This document shows positions 8,333 through 18,191 of a DNA stretch of 64,000 nucleotides, in pieces; position 1 is the first letter of the stretch; the number at the start of each line of letters is the position of its first letter. Position numbers and translations under genes: made by a program. Origin of the DNA: CAWDYA01 sp963806495. Lineage in GTDB: Bacteria; Acidobacteriota; Polarisedimenticolia; JACPZX01; DASXTC01. The stretch is taken from positions 62,001 through 126,000 of the forward strand of contig CAWDYA010000005.1 of NCBI GenBank assembly GCA_963806495.1, written 5' to 3'. The notes under the pieces are model-generated. The model was not told the DNA's origin. It made no database searches and saw nothing but the letters and a program-made list of their open reading frames with translations.

Positions 8333-11300
8333 TCATCCACCGAGCATCCGGAGTATCTCCGCCGCCTCGGGATTGCCCGGCTCGATACGCAGGCTCCTGT
8401 CGAGATAAGCACGAGCCAGGGGAGCGTCGCCCGATGCCGCCGCCAGGCGTGCCGCCAGCCGCAGAGCTTCCCCGTCCGCGGGAGCCGTGGAAGTGACGAG
8501 CGGCTGGAGCACCGCCAGCCCCTCGGTCGCCCGACCCGATCGCTCGAGCAGCGCCGCGAGGTTGTAGCGCGCGTCGGCGAGATCGGGGTCGAGTCTGAGC
8601 GCGTCGCGATAGGCTTCCTCCGCCTCGCTCGTGCCGCCGCGCCGCATCCGGACGACACCGAGATTCGCATGCGCCTCGGCGAGTAGGGGATCCAGCGTGA
8701 GGGCGTCCCGACAGGCCGCCTCGGCGGAGGGCGCGTCGCCGCCGGCCAGAAGCATGCCGCAGCGGTCGCTGTAGGCGATCGCGAGATCCGGCTCGATCGC
8801 CAGGGCCGAGGCGTTGCTGGCGAGAGCCTCCTCGAGATGCCCGCCGGCGAAGAGGGCCCGAGAGAGGAACAGATGGCCACGGGCGTCCTCCGGGGCCAGG
8901 CGCACGGCCTCGAGAAGATGACGTGCCGCCTCGTCCGGCCGGCCTCGCGCCATGAAGAGGTGGGCCAGCAGCAGGCGGGCGGTCCGGTCCGAGGGTCGTC
9001 GAAGCACCAGTCGCCGCAGAAGATCGAGGGCGTGGTCCTTCATACCGCTGCGCAGGTAGGACAACGCGGCGAGCAGATCCGGATCGGCAGGCTCCCGGAC
9101 ACGCAGCAGGCCCAGTCCCGCAGCCCACTCCCGCTCCCGCTGCGCCGCGCGCGCCCGCGAGGCGAGCTCGGCCGAGAGCGCCGGATCGCCTGGAACCAGC
9201 GCGGCAGGTGAAAGGCGATACGGATCGATGGCTCCCAGGATGGCGCCCAGCGTGTCACGGTGCAGGGCCGGCAGCGCGCTGAACTCGAGTGCGAGACGGT
9301 CCTCCGTCTGGATCCGCGCGCCGTCGGCGAACGCCGCCATCGATCGACCTCCGCTCACGAAGTGGGACAGGAGGCCTGCGGGGCCGGATATCTCCACTCG
9401 GCCGAGATCCGCAGCGACGGCCGGCTGTCGCATTGCGTCCCGCAGGCGTCGCGGATCGATGACCAGGGGCTCTTCCGAGCCTATGAGCAGGTAGTCGCCT
9501 CCCGCGGTGGATTCCTCCCAGAGACTCACGGCGGGATACACTTCGGCGAAAGTGGCTACGACGGACCGGAAGTCCTCCGGCGCCAGCCCATACCCCTGGA
9601 TCCACTGGCACATGACGCCGCCGGCGGCTAGATGGCGCCGTGCCAGGGTGAAGAACTCCCTCGTGAATAGCGACGCCTCGCCGGCCACCCACGGATTCGA
9701 CGGCTGTGATGCGATGACGTCGTAGCGTTCGTGGGGAGCCGACGGCCCGCCGAAACGCAGATAGCTTCTCGCGTCACCGACGAACAGACGCACGCGGGGG
9801 TCCTCCAGGGCGTTCCGGTTCGCCGCGGCGAACCAGCTCGAGGCCTGCACCACTTCGGGAGAAAGCTCGATGACATCCACGTGATCGACCGGGTGGGTCA
9901 GCGCCGAAGCCAGGCTCACTCCGCTGCCGAGCCCCACGACGAGCACCGTGCGCGGGGCGCGTTCGCGTTCCGAGACCGCTTCGCGCAGGAGCAGGGGCAG
10001 CTGCGCCGTCAGGGTCTGGGTCTTCATGTCGCCGCCGGTCGACGCGTCGGTCTTCCCGTTGACCTGCATGGAGATCCGGCCCGATGGCAGGCGGCGCACC
10101 GTCACCAGCGCCTGGGGACCCTCGCGCGAGAAGACGACCTGCCCTCGCTGTTCGAGGATCTCGTCGAGGGAGAGCTTCGCATCGTCGGATTCGAGCGTCC
10201 GATAGAAGGATCCGTACAGGAACGGCCCCGAGCTCATGAGCGCGGGATCCCAGCGGCCGAGGGTGGCCAGCCCGGTCGCCAGAAGCAGGCATGTCCCTGC
10301 GAGCGCCCGTACGCGGCGGCCGGGCGCCACCGCCAGGGCCGTGATGCCCAGCATCGCCGCGGCTCCCAGCAGGCAGGCCCGCGCCCCGAGGTCCGCTTCG
10401 AGCACGAGATACGCGAGCGGAGCGCCCGAGAGGTTGCCCATGGAACTGGCCGCGGAAGCTGCCCCGGCCGCGCGTCCCTGAAGGCCGCTGCCCAGCGAGT
10501 CGAGACAGACGCGGAATCCGGCGGGGAAGGCGGCGCCCAGGAACAGACAGGGTGTGCCGACCAGCAGGAGCATGGTCGTGAACTGTATCGCCTGCTCGAC
10601 GCCGAACGGCACCATGCCGATCCCGGAGGGCGCGAGGGCGCCCGATAGCGAGACTGCGATCAGGGGGAGCCGCCCGAGGAGCGGGTCGGTGGCGAGGGCG
10701 GAGAGGCCGGCGAAGGCGAGCAGCATGGGCAGAAGGCTGCGCGGATCGCGCCGGCCGAGCCTCGCGCCCACCGCGTAGCCGATGGCCAGCCCCGTGATCA
10801 CGGAGGCGAGCACGAGACTGCCTGCCTGCGCGGACGAGCCGAACGACAGATAGGCGAGACGGGTCCAGGCCACTTCCATTGCCGTGACGGCGAGGCCCGC
10901 GATGAGCAGGGCTGCCAGGCCGTGCATGGTGCCGAGGGCGGAGACCGTCGGCCTCCCGGCGTCCTGTGGCGCCGTGGCGGTCGCCGGCCCCTCGGACGCA
11001 CGGTAGTGTCTCGAGGCTGCAAGGCTGATCGCACCGTTGAGCAGGGCGACGCCCGCGGTGAGCAGCAGGCTCGCGGTCAATCCGGTCCTGGCGAGCAGCA
11101 CGAAGCCGCAGAGCAGGGCGCCCGCCGCCGCACCCGCAGCATTCCATGCGGCGATATTGCCGCAACGGCGGCCCGGTGAGCCTGAACCTCGGGAAGCGTC
11201 GAGGATCAGCGGAAGGGTGCCGCCAACGAGGAACGCCGGCAGAAACACCCCGATCCCGGAGACGAACGTCTGCACGCCGTAGAAGAGCAGGCCCCCGGGA

Positions 11301-11647
11301 GATACCGCGAGCGCCTCCAGAGCGAATCGGGTGAGCCCTCCCGATCCCCATGCCAGCGCCGACCCGCAGCCGGCAGCCGCCAGCGCGATCTGCAGCCAGC
11401 CGAAGCAGGAGAGGGGGCGCCGGAGACGGTCGGCCAGGCGGCCGAGCACCGCGGCGCCGGCCGCCATCCCCGCGGTGAACGCACTAACGACGATCGCAAA
11501 CGCCGCGAGCGGGCTACCCGCTTCCAGAGCGAGCGCTCGAGCCCAGAGCACCTCGAACGAGAGGCTGACTGCGCCGGCCGAGAAGGCCAGCGTGAGCAGC
11601 AATGAGCGGGATGGCGGCGTGTGGCGCCGCGGGCTTGATCCGGTCAC
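8333..11647 (-). CDS. Fused MFS-like membrane protein / spermidine-synthase-like methyltransferase fold / TPR protein
   Basis: An 1104-residue three-part protein. Residues ~15-450 hold about 12 hydrophobic helices of the spermidine-synthase-associated MFS-like type (SLSFEVLWARALALEAGS near the N-terminus, FVSGIGVFLPAFLVGGTLPL). Residues ~565-740 are a SpeE-like Rossmann domain: VLVVGLGSGVSL, VDVIELSPEVV, DARSYLR, and ASQPSNPWVAGEASLFTREF. Residues ~830-1104 are about eight tetratricopeptide repeats (e.g. AYSDRCGMLLAGGDAPSAEA). The GTG start overlaps the stop of the GWxTD gene (GTGA on the minus strand). Similar fusions are known in Acidobacteria and Deltaproteobacteria; their substrate is unknown, and true polyamine synthesis is doubtful. 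The paired GWxTD gene and TPRs point to an envelope or surface role. Confidence 0.87.
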   Translation of the reverse strand: MTGSSPRRHTPPSRSLLLTLAFSAGAVSLSFEVLWARALALEAGSPLAAFAIVVSAFTAGMAAGAAVLGRLADRLRRPLSCFGWLQIALAAAGCGSALAWGSGGLTRFALEALAVSPGGLLFYGVQTFVSGIGVFLPAFLVGGTLPLILDASRGSGSPGRRCGNIAAWNAAGAAAGALLCGFVLLARTGLTASLLLTAGVALLNGAISLAASRHYRASEGPATATAPQDAGRPTVSALGTMHGLAALLIAGLAVTAMEVAWTRLAYLSFGSSAQAGSLVLASVITGLAIGYAVGARLGRRDPRSLLPMLLAFAGLSALATDPLLGRLPLIAVSLSGALAPSGIGMVPFGVEQAIQFTTMLLLVGTPCLFLGAAFPAGFRVCLDSLGSGLQGRAAGAASAASSMGNLSGAPLAYLVLEADLGARACLLGAAAMLGITALAVAPGRRVRALAGTCLLLATGLATLGRWDPALMSSGPFLYGSFYRTLESDDAKLSLDEILEQRGQVVFSREGPQALVTVRRLPSGRISMQVNGKTDASTGGDMKTQTLTAQLPLLLREAVSERERAPRTVLVVGLGSGVSLASALTHPVDHVDVIELSPEVVQASSWFAAANRNALEDPRVRLFVGDARSYLRFGGPSAPHERYDVIASQPSNPWVAGEASLFTREFFTLARRHLAAGGVMCQWIQGYGLAPEDFRSVVATFAEVYPAVSLWEESTAGGDYLLIGSEEPLVIDPRRLRDAMRQPAVAADLGRVEISGPAGLLSHFVSGGRSMAAFADGARIQTEDRLALEFSALPALHRDTLGAILGAIDPYRLSPAALVPGDPALSAELASRARAAQREREWAAGLGLLRVREPADPDLLAALSYLRSGMKDHALDLLRRLVLRRPSDRTARLLLAHLFMARGRPDEAARHLLEAVRLAPEDARGHLFLSRALFAGGHLEEALASNASALAIEPDLAIAYSDRCGMLLAGGDAPSAEAACRDALTLDPLLAEAHANLGVVRMRRGGTSEAEEAYRDALRLDPDLADARYNLAALLERSGRATEGLAVLQPLVTSTAPADGEALRLAARLAAASGDAPLARAYLDRSLRIEPGNPEAAEILRMLGG

Positions 11648-13147
11648 AGGACCCTGAACGGCACCTCCCGGGATGCCGACTGTCCGGTGAGCGAATCGGT
11701 TACCGTCACGCGGAGCCGGAATTCCGCCGATGGCCAGTCACGAAGAGGGAACGACCACCCCTGCGCCGAGTTGCCCACGCCCTCGAACCGGATCGGATTT
11801 CCGATCGGCAGCCAGGTCCCCCCCTGATTCACGAGGAACTGGTACTCGATGACGAGGTCGGGGGTCAGGGTCGAAGGGTCGTTGAGCGCGCTGTAGACCT
11901 GGTAGTAGACGGCGAACGTCTGGCCGTTCCGGTAGGCCGGGATGAGACGGGGAGTCACCTTCAGATGACCGATGATGTACGGCGCGGGCTCGGCGTTCTC
12001 CGGTGCCGGCTCGATGCTCTCCGAGAGGCAGAGACTGCTGAGGCTGAGACGATCGTCGAGGAAACGCGGGACATCGATGGTGTCGGTGTAGGTGCCGGTT
12101 TTGTGCGTCGTGTCGTCGAACGCCGCGAACGAGACCTTGTACTGATCCGGAGGGAGCGCGACCACGGCCTGATAGATGTAGGGACCCCAGTAGTCCGGAT
12201 CCGCATTGTGCGCGCTGGGACTGAAGGCCGACTCCCGCAGGAATACCGGCTCGGCCGTCGACCCGGACGACTCGTCGGAGGGGATCGAGCCGTCCCACGA
12301 TCAGATAGTCGGGGCGGCGCGAGCGCCGCGAAGGGTCGAGCGGGTCCGGGTGCAGATTCAGCGTGATCGCCACGATCGTGTTCCCTCCGAGGCCCGCGAA
12401 GAAATCGTACCGCGCCGAGAACGGGATCACCCCGTAAAACTCCTGGGCCGTGACGATCGCCGTCAGCAGGTCCTCCTCGCTGGGAACCTCCTCGAGCCGG
12501 CCGAGGTCGAGCATCAGCTCGAGCTCGGTGATGCGGGGAGGCATCTCGGGCAGGGTGACGCCGAAGGCCTTCTCCGGGTAGGGAGAGTGCACTGCGTCAG
12601 TGAGAACCGCCTCGAGAATGGTCGGATCGGTGGTGGCGCGGTATTCCCCGGAGGCGTCGAGCGTGAAGACCAGCGTGACTCCGGTGCCGATGCGCGGCGT
12701 GGGCGCGTGGCTGTATCTCCAGATGATGGCTCCACGCACCCCGGTACGACCGAACCCCTCGCCGCCCTCGAGCGAGGTGTCCCGGTCATCCGGGGGGCCG
12801 AGCAGGATGAAGTACCGCCCCATGTCCGTCTTCCAGCCCGGCTTAGCAGATTCGGTGAACAGCGTGTTGGCGGTGACGACCCGCTCCCAGAAGGTATGGC
12901 GGTACTCGTTGATGAGCGTGCGGGGATCGGGATCGCGGCGGGCCCAGAACTGCTCGATGAACCGTCGTCGCTCCTCGTCCGTCGCCAGGGCCGCAAAACG
13001 TTCGTCCTCCTCGGTCGTGATGATGTAGCGCACCGGCCCGGCGCGCCATGCCGCCGACGGGTGCTCGACGATGGGGTTTTCCCCGAGCACGGGTGCGGGC
13101 AGCAGGCAGAGCAGGAGAGCAGGCAGCACGGAGAGCATACGTTTCAT
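11644..13147 (-). CDS. GWxTD domain-containing secreted protein, frameshifted
   Basis: The gene opens with a signal peptide (MKRMLSVLPALLLCLLPAP, cleaved near VLG). The GWxTD motif is GWKTD at residues 104-108, followed by MGRYFILLGPPDDRDT, the family's conserved block. The reading frame breaks at a CCC run at 12294-12296; removing one C gives IVDGSIPSDESS and joins both halves into a 500-residue protein ending SREVPFRVL. A TGA lies just upstream in the second frame, so the shift position is tightly bounded. The C-terminal half (from ~residue 290) is beta-rich with FAVYYQVYSALND. GWxTD proteins are of unknown function, common in Bacteroidota, Acidobacteria and relatives. The gene has its own promoter and precedes the MFS/SpeE/TPR fusion. 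Confidence 0.85.
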
Positions 13148-13152
13148 GACCG

Positions 13153-13182
13153 ATTGTAGTGCCCGTTTTTCGAAGGGGTCAA
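13153..13182 (-). promoter_or_regulatory. Promoter of the GWxTD gene, apparently leaderless
   Basis: On the minus strand TTGACC (13182-13177), an 18-base spacer and TACAAT (13158-13153). The ATG at 13147 begins six bases beyond the -10 box, at the expected transcript start, and no Shine-Dalgarno sequence precedes it. Confidence 0.7.
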
Positions 13183-13192
13183 GGCGGCGGGG

Positions 13193-13221
13193 TTGACGCC
13201 CCCGCGTGGCGTGTGCTACTC
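13193..13221 (+). promoter_or_regulatory. Possible promoter of the glycosyltransferase gene
   Basis: TTGACG (13193-13198) is followed after 16-17 bases by GCTACT/CTACTC (13215-13221). The -35 is good and the -10 weak. It lies back to back with the minus-strand promoter; their -35 boxes are 10 bases apart. Confidence 0.4.
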
Positions 13222-13256
13222 CTGCGCCGCCGGTGACAGCCCCCGGCGGGGAGAAA

Positions 13257-14938
13257 ATGACCGAGCCAGGCACGCCATCCGATCCTCATCGAGCGCTGTA
13301 TCGGGCCCTCGTCATCGCCGGGTCCGCCCTCCTTCTGCGAATCATCTACATCGCCGCCATCCGGGGCACCGGATGCCTTGCGATCAACCTGGATCCGATC
13401 AGCGACATGGAGACGTTTCACCGGTGGGCGCTCTCGATCGTCTCCGGGGACTGGCTCGGGACGGGCGACTTCCATCCGTTTCATCCGTGGCAGGCGGCCA
13501 TCGCGGTGCGAGAGCAGTGGAACCAGTGGTACGGCCACGTGTTCCATCAGGAGCCGTTCTATCCATACCTGATCGCGGCCGTGTATCTCGTGGCTCCCCG
13601 GGATCCCTTCAGCATGATCGTGTTGCAGCTCGTCATGGGCGCGGCCGGATGCGGCCTCGTGTATCTCACGGCACGGCGGATTGCGCCCGAGGGAGCTGCT
13701 CTCGCAGCGGGGGCACTCGCGGCGGCCTACGGGCCGTTCATGTACTACGAGTCGCTCCTGCTGCGTGACTCGTTCCTGATACCTCTTCACGCGGCAATCC
13801 TGTGGACGGTGGTCGAGGCGCGCGCCAGGCCCGCGGCGCGCGCGCGCGTCTGGTGGGGCGTCTCCGGCCTGCTCATCGGCACCGCCTGCATCACGAAGGC
13901 GAGCATCATCCCGTTCCTGCTCCTGATTCTGTCTTCTGATCCTCCTCGATCGCCGACCGGAGTCGCGCCGCGCGCGGGGCGCGGCGGTGGCGCTTCTCTG
14001 CGCCGGCTTCCTCACCGCGATCGCACCCGTGATGGTTCGGAACGCCCTGGTGGGAGCCCCGGTGGCGCAGTTCACCACGCGGGGCCCGATCGAGTTCATC
14101 AACGGGAACAACCCCTGGCATATCGGGATCGGTTGGTTCGATGGCGACGATCGGCGTGTCAGCGACTACGCGCACCGGATCATGGCGCGCGCCGACGGTC
14201 GTCTCTTGCCGACGGTGGTCGAGGTACTGTCGGGCTGGTCCGGCGATCCCGCGGGATTCCTCGCACTGCAGGCCAGGAAGGCCGGTTACTTCCTGGCGCC
14301 GTACGAGATGCCCAACAACGCCTCCTACGCGTACTTTTGCGAGCACTCGGCGCAGCTGCGATACGCTTCGCTGTCGTTCTTCTGGATATCGCCCCTGGGG
14401 CTGGCCGGACTGATCGCGTCCTGGAGGCGCCGGCGGCTCTTCATGCCGGTCTACCTGCTGCTGGGATCGGGAGCTGCGGCCACCATCGCGTTCTACGTGA
14501 TCGCGCGGTTTCGTGCCCCGCTCATGCCACCGATCCTGATCCTCGCCGGCCTCGGTGCCTGGTCGCTCCTCGAGGCCGTCAGGTCCGGAACGTCGTGGCC
14601 GGGCGGCGCTCCTGGCGCTCGTGGTGCTGGGAGGGCTGGCCATCAATCATGCGACCGACTACCCCGATCGAGCGCTGGTGAGGCCCGAGGATTACCTGAT
14701 CGCCATACAGGCCTGCCGTTCACGGGGCGATACGGGGCGCGCCATTGCCGAAGCGGAGCGCGCGAGAGAGATCTTCCCGGGCATCGGGCTGTTCCATCGA
14801 CTGGCAGGGCTGTTGCAGCTCGAGGCCGGCAACCTGACGCAGGCCCGAAGCGCTCTGGAGGAAGCGCTGGCGAGGGACCCCGGAGACGACGAAGCCCGCC
14901 GGGCGCTCGAGAGGATCGGGCGGGAGCCCCTTCCTTGA
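13257..14938 (+). CDS. GT39-like (ArnT/PMT-type) membrane glycosyltransferase with C-terminal TPR, two frameshifts
   Basis: Three collinear frames make one protein. Frame one (13257 to ~13940) holds the first luminal acidic motif SDMETFHRW, FHQEPFYPYLIAAVY and several hydrophobic helices, the GT-C/GT39 hallmarks. Frame two (~13940-14590) continues with APVMVRNALVGAPVAQF, INGNNPWH and three to four more helices. Frame three (to 14938) has one last helix and a TPR-like helical pair (RAIAEAERAREIF, ARSALEEALARDP). One extra base lies between 13927 and 13945 and one between 14540 and 14605; correcting both gives 559 residues. The enzyme should use a polyprenyl-phosphate sugar on the periplasmic side; the acceptor is unknown. 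The ATG follows GGGGAG. Confidence 0.8.
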
Positions 14939-14963
14939 AACCCCGTCGGGCCCTTCCTATACT
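14935..14963 (+). promoter_or_regulatory. Strong promoter of the parvulin gene, overlapping the glycosyltransferase stop
   Basis: TTGAAA (14935-14940), exactly 17 bases, TATACT (14958-14963). The -35 box shares bases with the upstream TGA stop (14936-14938). The predicted leader is about 26 bases, with GGAGGGGG before the TTG start. Confidence 0.78.
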
Positions 14964-14995
14964 CTGAGCGCCTGAAATCCACGGAGGGGGAGTTC

Positions 14996-16030
14996 TTGAG
15001 GAGCCTGCCGTCCATCGCCGCGATAGCCATTCTCTGCCTTACCCTCGCCGGGTCCGGGTGCACCTCGACCACCGAGACGACCCCGGAGGTGGCGGACGCC
15101 AACGGGGTGGCCGCGACCGATCCCCAGGCTGTCAAGCATTTCACCGAGGTGGTGGCCACCGTGAACGGGCAGCCTCTCTACATGTCGCTCTACGAGCAGA
15201 CCCTCGACTACATCAGGGCCCGTCTGTCGGCCGACACGCGGTCGGCGGATGTCGAGAGGTATCTGCGGGCCCGGGACGAGGCGCTCGACATGATTGTCAA
15301 CGACGAGCTTCTCTACCAGGAGGCGCAGCGTCAGGGGCTTCAGGCGCCCGACGAGGATGTGGCCGCGGAATACATGCGTGTCACGCGCGATGCCGGTGGC
15401 GAGCGCGCCTTCCTGGCCCGGATGGAGTCGCAGCGGGTGACACGGTTCGAGGCGATCGAAGGGATCCGGAAGCGGATGACCATCGACCGCTACGTGCAGC
15501 GTTCCATCGGGGCCGGACTCATGGCATCCGACGCGGAGGCCCTCGAGTACTACAATACTCATCTGGATCGATTCACCCCCGATCTGTGGGTCAAGGCGGC
15601 GCACATTCTGATCCGGCTGCCGGCCAGCCCCGACGCCGGACAGGTCCAGCGCGCACGCGAACGGGCCGAGAAGATCCTCGCCAACATCCGGGCCGGGCGT
15701 CCGTTCGAATCGATGGCGAGGGAGTTCTCGGAGGACGGCAGCGCCGAGAGCGGGGGAGAGCTCGGATTCATCAAGAAAGGGTCCGGCCCGCCCGAGTTCG
15801 AACCGGTCCTGTTCAGCATGAAGCCTGGCGAAGTGAGCGAGCCGGTGCGCACGTCGGAGGGATTCCACATCCTGAAGGTGATCGAGAAGAAGGGCGGGAC
15901 TCCCCGTGATTTTGCGGAGGTGAAGGAGGACTGCCGGAAGGCCGTTCTCGCCGGCAAGCAGGCCGAGGCGATACAGAACGTCGTCAGCCGCCTGCGGGCC
16001 TCCGCCGATATCGAGTCCCAGTTCGACTGA
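14996..16030 (+). CDS. Parvulin-type (SurA/PrsA-like) peptidyl-prolyl isomerase, probable lipoprotein
   Basis: A 344-residue envelope chaperone. The signal segment ends LAGSGC, with Cys22 as a likely lipidation site although the lipobox is not canonical. Residues ~40-190 match the SurA N-terminal helical chaperone region (VATVNGQPLYMSLYEQTLDYI). Residues ~195-300 are one complete parvulin domain: KAAHILIRLPASPD, ILANIRAGRPFESMAREFSEDGS, GGELGFIKKG, and EPVRTSEGFHILKVIEKK. E. coli SurA has two parvulin domains and this protein has one, closer to PrsA. The TTG start at 14996 is chosen from a strong GGAGGGGG site and the promoter position. It likely assists folding of exported proteins. Confidence 0.88.
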   Translation: MRSLPSIAAIAILCLTLAGSGCTSTTETTPEVADANGVAATDPQAVKHFTEVVATVNGQPLYMSLYEQTLDYIRARLSADTRSADVERYLRARDEALDMIVNDELLYQEAQRQGLQAPDEDVAAEYMRVTRDAGGERAFLARMESQRVTRFEAIEGIRKRMTIDRYVQRSIGAGLMASDAEALEYYNTHLDRFTPDLWVKAAHILIRLPASPDAGQVQRARERAEKILANIRAGRPFESMAREFSEDGSAESGGELGFIKKGSGPPEFEPVLFSMKPGEVSEPVRTSEGFHILKVIEKKGGTPRDFAEVKEDCRKAVLAGKQAEAIQNVVSRLRASADIESQFD

Positions 16031-16068
16031 GCCGGGCTCGCGCCGAGCATACCCACAGAGGACCCGTG

Positions 16069-17313
16069 ATGCCGTCCCGCCAGGATTCCCCTGAAACCGC
16101 GAACGAGCCGCTGCCTCCCGAGACCGCTGCCGGGCACCCCTCCGGTCGGGTCATCCTCAACGCGCGGGAGGAAGGCCGGATCCTGCGAGGCCACCGGTGG
16201 GTCTTCAGCAACGAGATCGCCCGCGTGGAGGGGGAGCCGGCGGCGGGTGACCTTGTCGATGTGGCCCGGCAGGACGGACGGCTGGTGGGGCTGGGTCTGT
16301 ACAACCCCGCCACGCTGATCGCGGTGCGGATGCTCACCGACCGCCGGGAGACGATCGACGCCGCGTTTTTCGCTTCCAGGTTCAGACGAGCGCTTATGCT
16401 GCGCAAGCGTCTCTACCCGGACCTGTCCTCGTTCAGGCTGGTTCACGGAGAGTCGGACGACCTACCGGGGCTGATCGTGGATCGGTATGAGGACTGTCTG
16501 TCCCTTCAGACCCTCTGCTTCGGGATGGACAGGATGAAGGACACCATCTGCGATGCGCTAGAGGAGGTGCTCCATCCGAGGAGCATCGTGGAACGGAACG
16601 AGTCGCATCTCCGGGAGCGCGAGGGTCTGGAGCGCCGTGCGGGCGTCCTGCGGGGGGAATCCCCCGGAGCGGTGGAGATAGGCGAAGCAGACCTGCGGTT
16701 CACGGTGGAGCCGCTGGCAGGCCAGAAGACCGGCTTCTACTTCGACCAGCGCGAGAACCGCATCTACCTGAGGCGTTTCGCCTCCGGTGCGCGCGTGCTG
16801 GACGCGTTCTGCCACGACGGGACGTTCGCGCTGCATGCCGCGAAGGCGGGCGCCGCCGCGGTTCTCGGCCTGGACATCGCCGACGACGCCGTGGAGCGCG
16901 CGCGGGGCAATGCGGTGCTGAACGGACTGGACGACCGTTGCCAGTTCGAGGCGGTCGAAGCGGGGGCCGCGCTCGATGCGCTGCACGGGCGGGCGGAGCG
17001 TTTCGATGTCGTGATCCTCGACCCGCCCTCCTTCACCCGCACCCGCAAGAACGTCCCTGCCGCGAAGAAGGGATATGAGGAGATCAACCGCAAGGCGATC
17101 CGGATCCTGAGAAAGGGGGGGATCCTGGCATCCGCCTCCTGCTCGTTCCACATCACGGACGAGACCTTCATGGGCTGCATACAGGAAGCCGCGTTCCGCA
17201 CCTCCCGCACGCTGAGGCTCTTCGAATGGCGGAGTCAGGCACCCGACCACCCGATCCTGCCCGCAATGCCGGAGACCCGGTATCTCAAGTTCGGGGTCTT
17301 TCAGGTCGACTGA
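16069..17313 (+). CDS. Class I SAM-dependent 23S rRNA methyltransferase, RlmI family
   Basis: A 414-residue protein. An N-terminal PUA-like domain (residues ~25-95: HRWVFSNEIARVEGEPAAGDLVDV, GLGLYNPATLIAVRML) is followed by an EEHP-like linker and a Rossmann methyltransferase. The SAM-binding motif is VLDAFCHDGTFALHAAKAGA, the acidic strand is LGLDIADDAVERARGN, and motif IV is LDPPSF, followed by the catalytic-cysteine strand SASCSFHI. These match RlmI (m5C1962 of 23S rRNA in E. coli) and relatives. The ATG at 16069 is preferred over the overlapping GTG at 16066 because of its spacing from AGAGGA. It lies 38 bases after the parvulin gene and is probably co-transcribed. Confidence 0.87.
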   Translation: MPSRQDSPETANEPLPPETAAGHPSGRVILNAREEGRILRGHRWVFSNEIARVEGEPAAGDLVDVARQDGRLVGLGLYNPATLIAVRMLTDRRETIDAAFFASRFRRALMLRKRLYPDLSSFRLVHGESDDLPGLIVDRYEDCLSLQTLCFGMDRMKDTICDALEEVLHPRSIVERNESHLREREGLERRAGVLRGESPGAVEIGEADLRFTVEPLAGQKTGFYFDQRENRIYLRRFASGARVLDAFCHDGTFALHAAKAGAAAVLGLDIADDAVERARGNAVLNGLDDRCQFEAVEAGAALDALHGRAERFDVVILDPPSFTRTRKNVPAAKKGYEEINRKAIRILRKGGILASASCSFHITDETFMGCIQEAAFRTSRTLRLFEWRSQAPDHPILPAMPETRYLKFGVFQVD

Positions 17314-17325
17314 GAGGAGGAGAGC

Positions 17326-18171
17326 GTGCTCCCTGTTATCGTTCTGCTCGCGGCACTCCTTCCGGCACCCGCACGGGGAATCCCGATCGATCAGGGATGG
17401 AGCGCGGCCCCGATATGGGACGACGGTCTGGCCGAAGTCGCCGTGTACGACGCCGGGCGCACCATATACGATGTGCCGAGACGGTTCGAGACGGTGATGC
17501 TGACGGTCAAGGAGGAGATGGATCTCGCCCGGGGGGTCAAGGCGGACCCGCCGTACGAGGGACGGGACCTGGTCACCGTGCTCAAGATGAACCTCGTCTC
17601 GCGGATTCCCACGGACAACTACCCCTACGACTACATGACATCGGTCTTCGTCGAGAAACGGGACCCGCGGGTGCTCCTGAAGATGGCGCAGAGCAGCCAG
17701 GAGTGGTGCGGCACGACCTACAAGGAGATCGTCGCGTTCGGCGGCAGCGACCCCAGGATGATCTTCCATTCCTACTTCGACGGCCAGGCGGATGGCAGCA
17801 GGCGTCTGCCTGTCGGACCGGCCGCGCTGCCCGAGGAGCAACTCTTCCTCCTCATGCGTGCGGCGAGGATCCCATCGACGGATGCCGTGCCTATCGGGGT
17901 GTACGAATCGATCGTCACGAACAGCGCCTCGGAGCCCCGGCTCCTGTCGCTGGTCGCGCGGGGGGCCGGGCGCGAGACGATCGACACGCCGGCAGGCAGA
18001 TTCGAGGCCGCACGTATCGATCTCGGGCCTGCGACGGCCGGGCAGGGCGCGCCAATGATGTCGTTCTGGATCGAGGAGGCGCCACGCCGGGCCCTCCTCA
18101 GGTTCGAATCGGAGGACGGGCGGCGGTTGCTCCTCAAGAGCATAGGCAGGCGCGCCTACTGGAAGCGATAG
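17326..18171 (+). CDS. Secreted hypothetical protein
   Basis: A 281-residue protein with a short signal peptide (hydrophobic residues 1-16, cleavage near ARG). The mature part is soluble and contains the conserved-looking stretch TDNYPYDYMTSVFVEK and SSQEWCGTTYKEI. The last 80 residues (GRETIDTPAGRFEAARIDL, then FWIEEAPRRALLRFES) resemble the outer-membrane-lipoprotein-like fold of DUF3108 proteins, though I cannot confirm membership. The GTG start at 17326 follows GAGGAGGAG. It sits 12 bases after the RlmI-type gene and converges on the minus-strand TPR gene. Function unknown. Confidence 0.72.
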   Translation: MLPVIVLLAALLPAPARGIPIDQGWSAAPIWDDGLAEVAVYDAGRTIYDVPRRFETVMLTVKEEMDLARGVKADPPYEGRDLVTVLKMNLVSRIPTDNYPYDYMTSVFVEKRDPRVLLKMAQSSQEWCGTTYKEIVAFGGSDPRMIFHSYFDGQADGSRRLPVGPAALPEEQLFLLMRAARIPSTDAVPIGVYESIVTNSASEPRLLSLVARGAGRETIDTPAGRFEAARIDLGPATAGQGAPMMSFWIEEAPRRALLRFESEDGRRLLLKSIGRRAYWKR

Positions 18172-18191
18172 CACGAGAGGCCGAGGCCGGG

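Noticed and set aside
8112..8336. 74-codon minus-strand frame overlapping the TPR-fusion stop (ATGA)
   Set aside because: The coupling geometry is attractive, but composition is biased, no domain is seen and the frame ends inside the terminator of the opposite operon.
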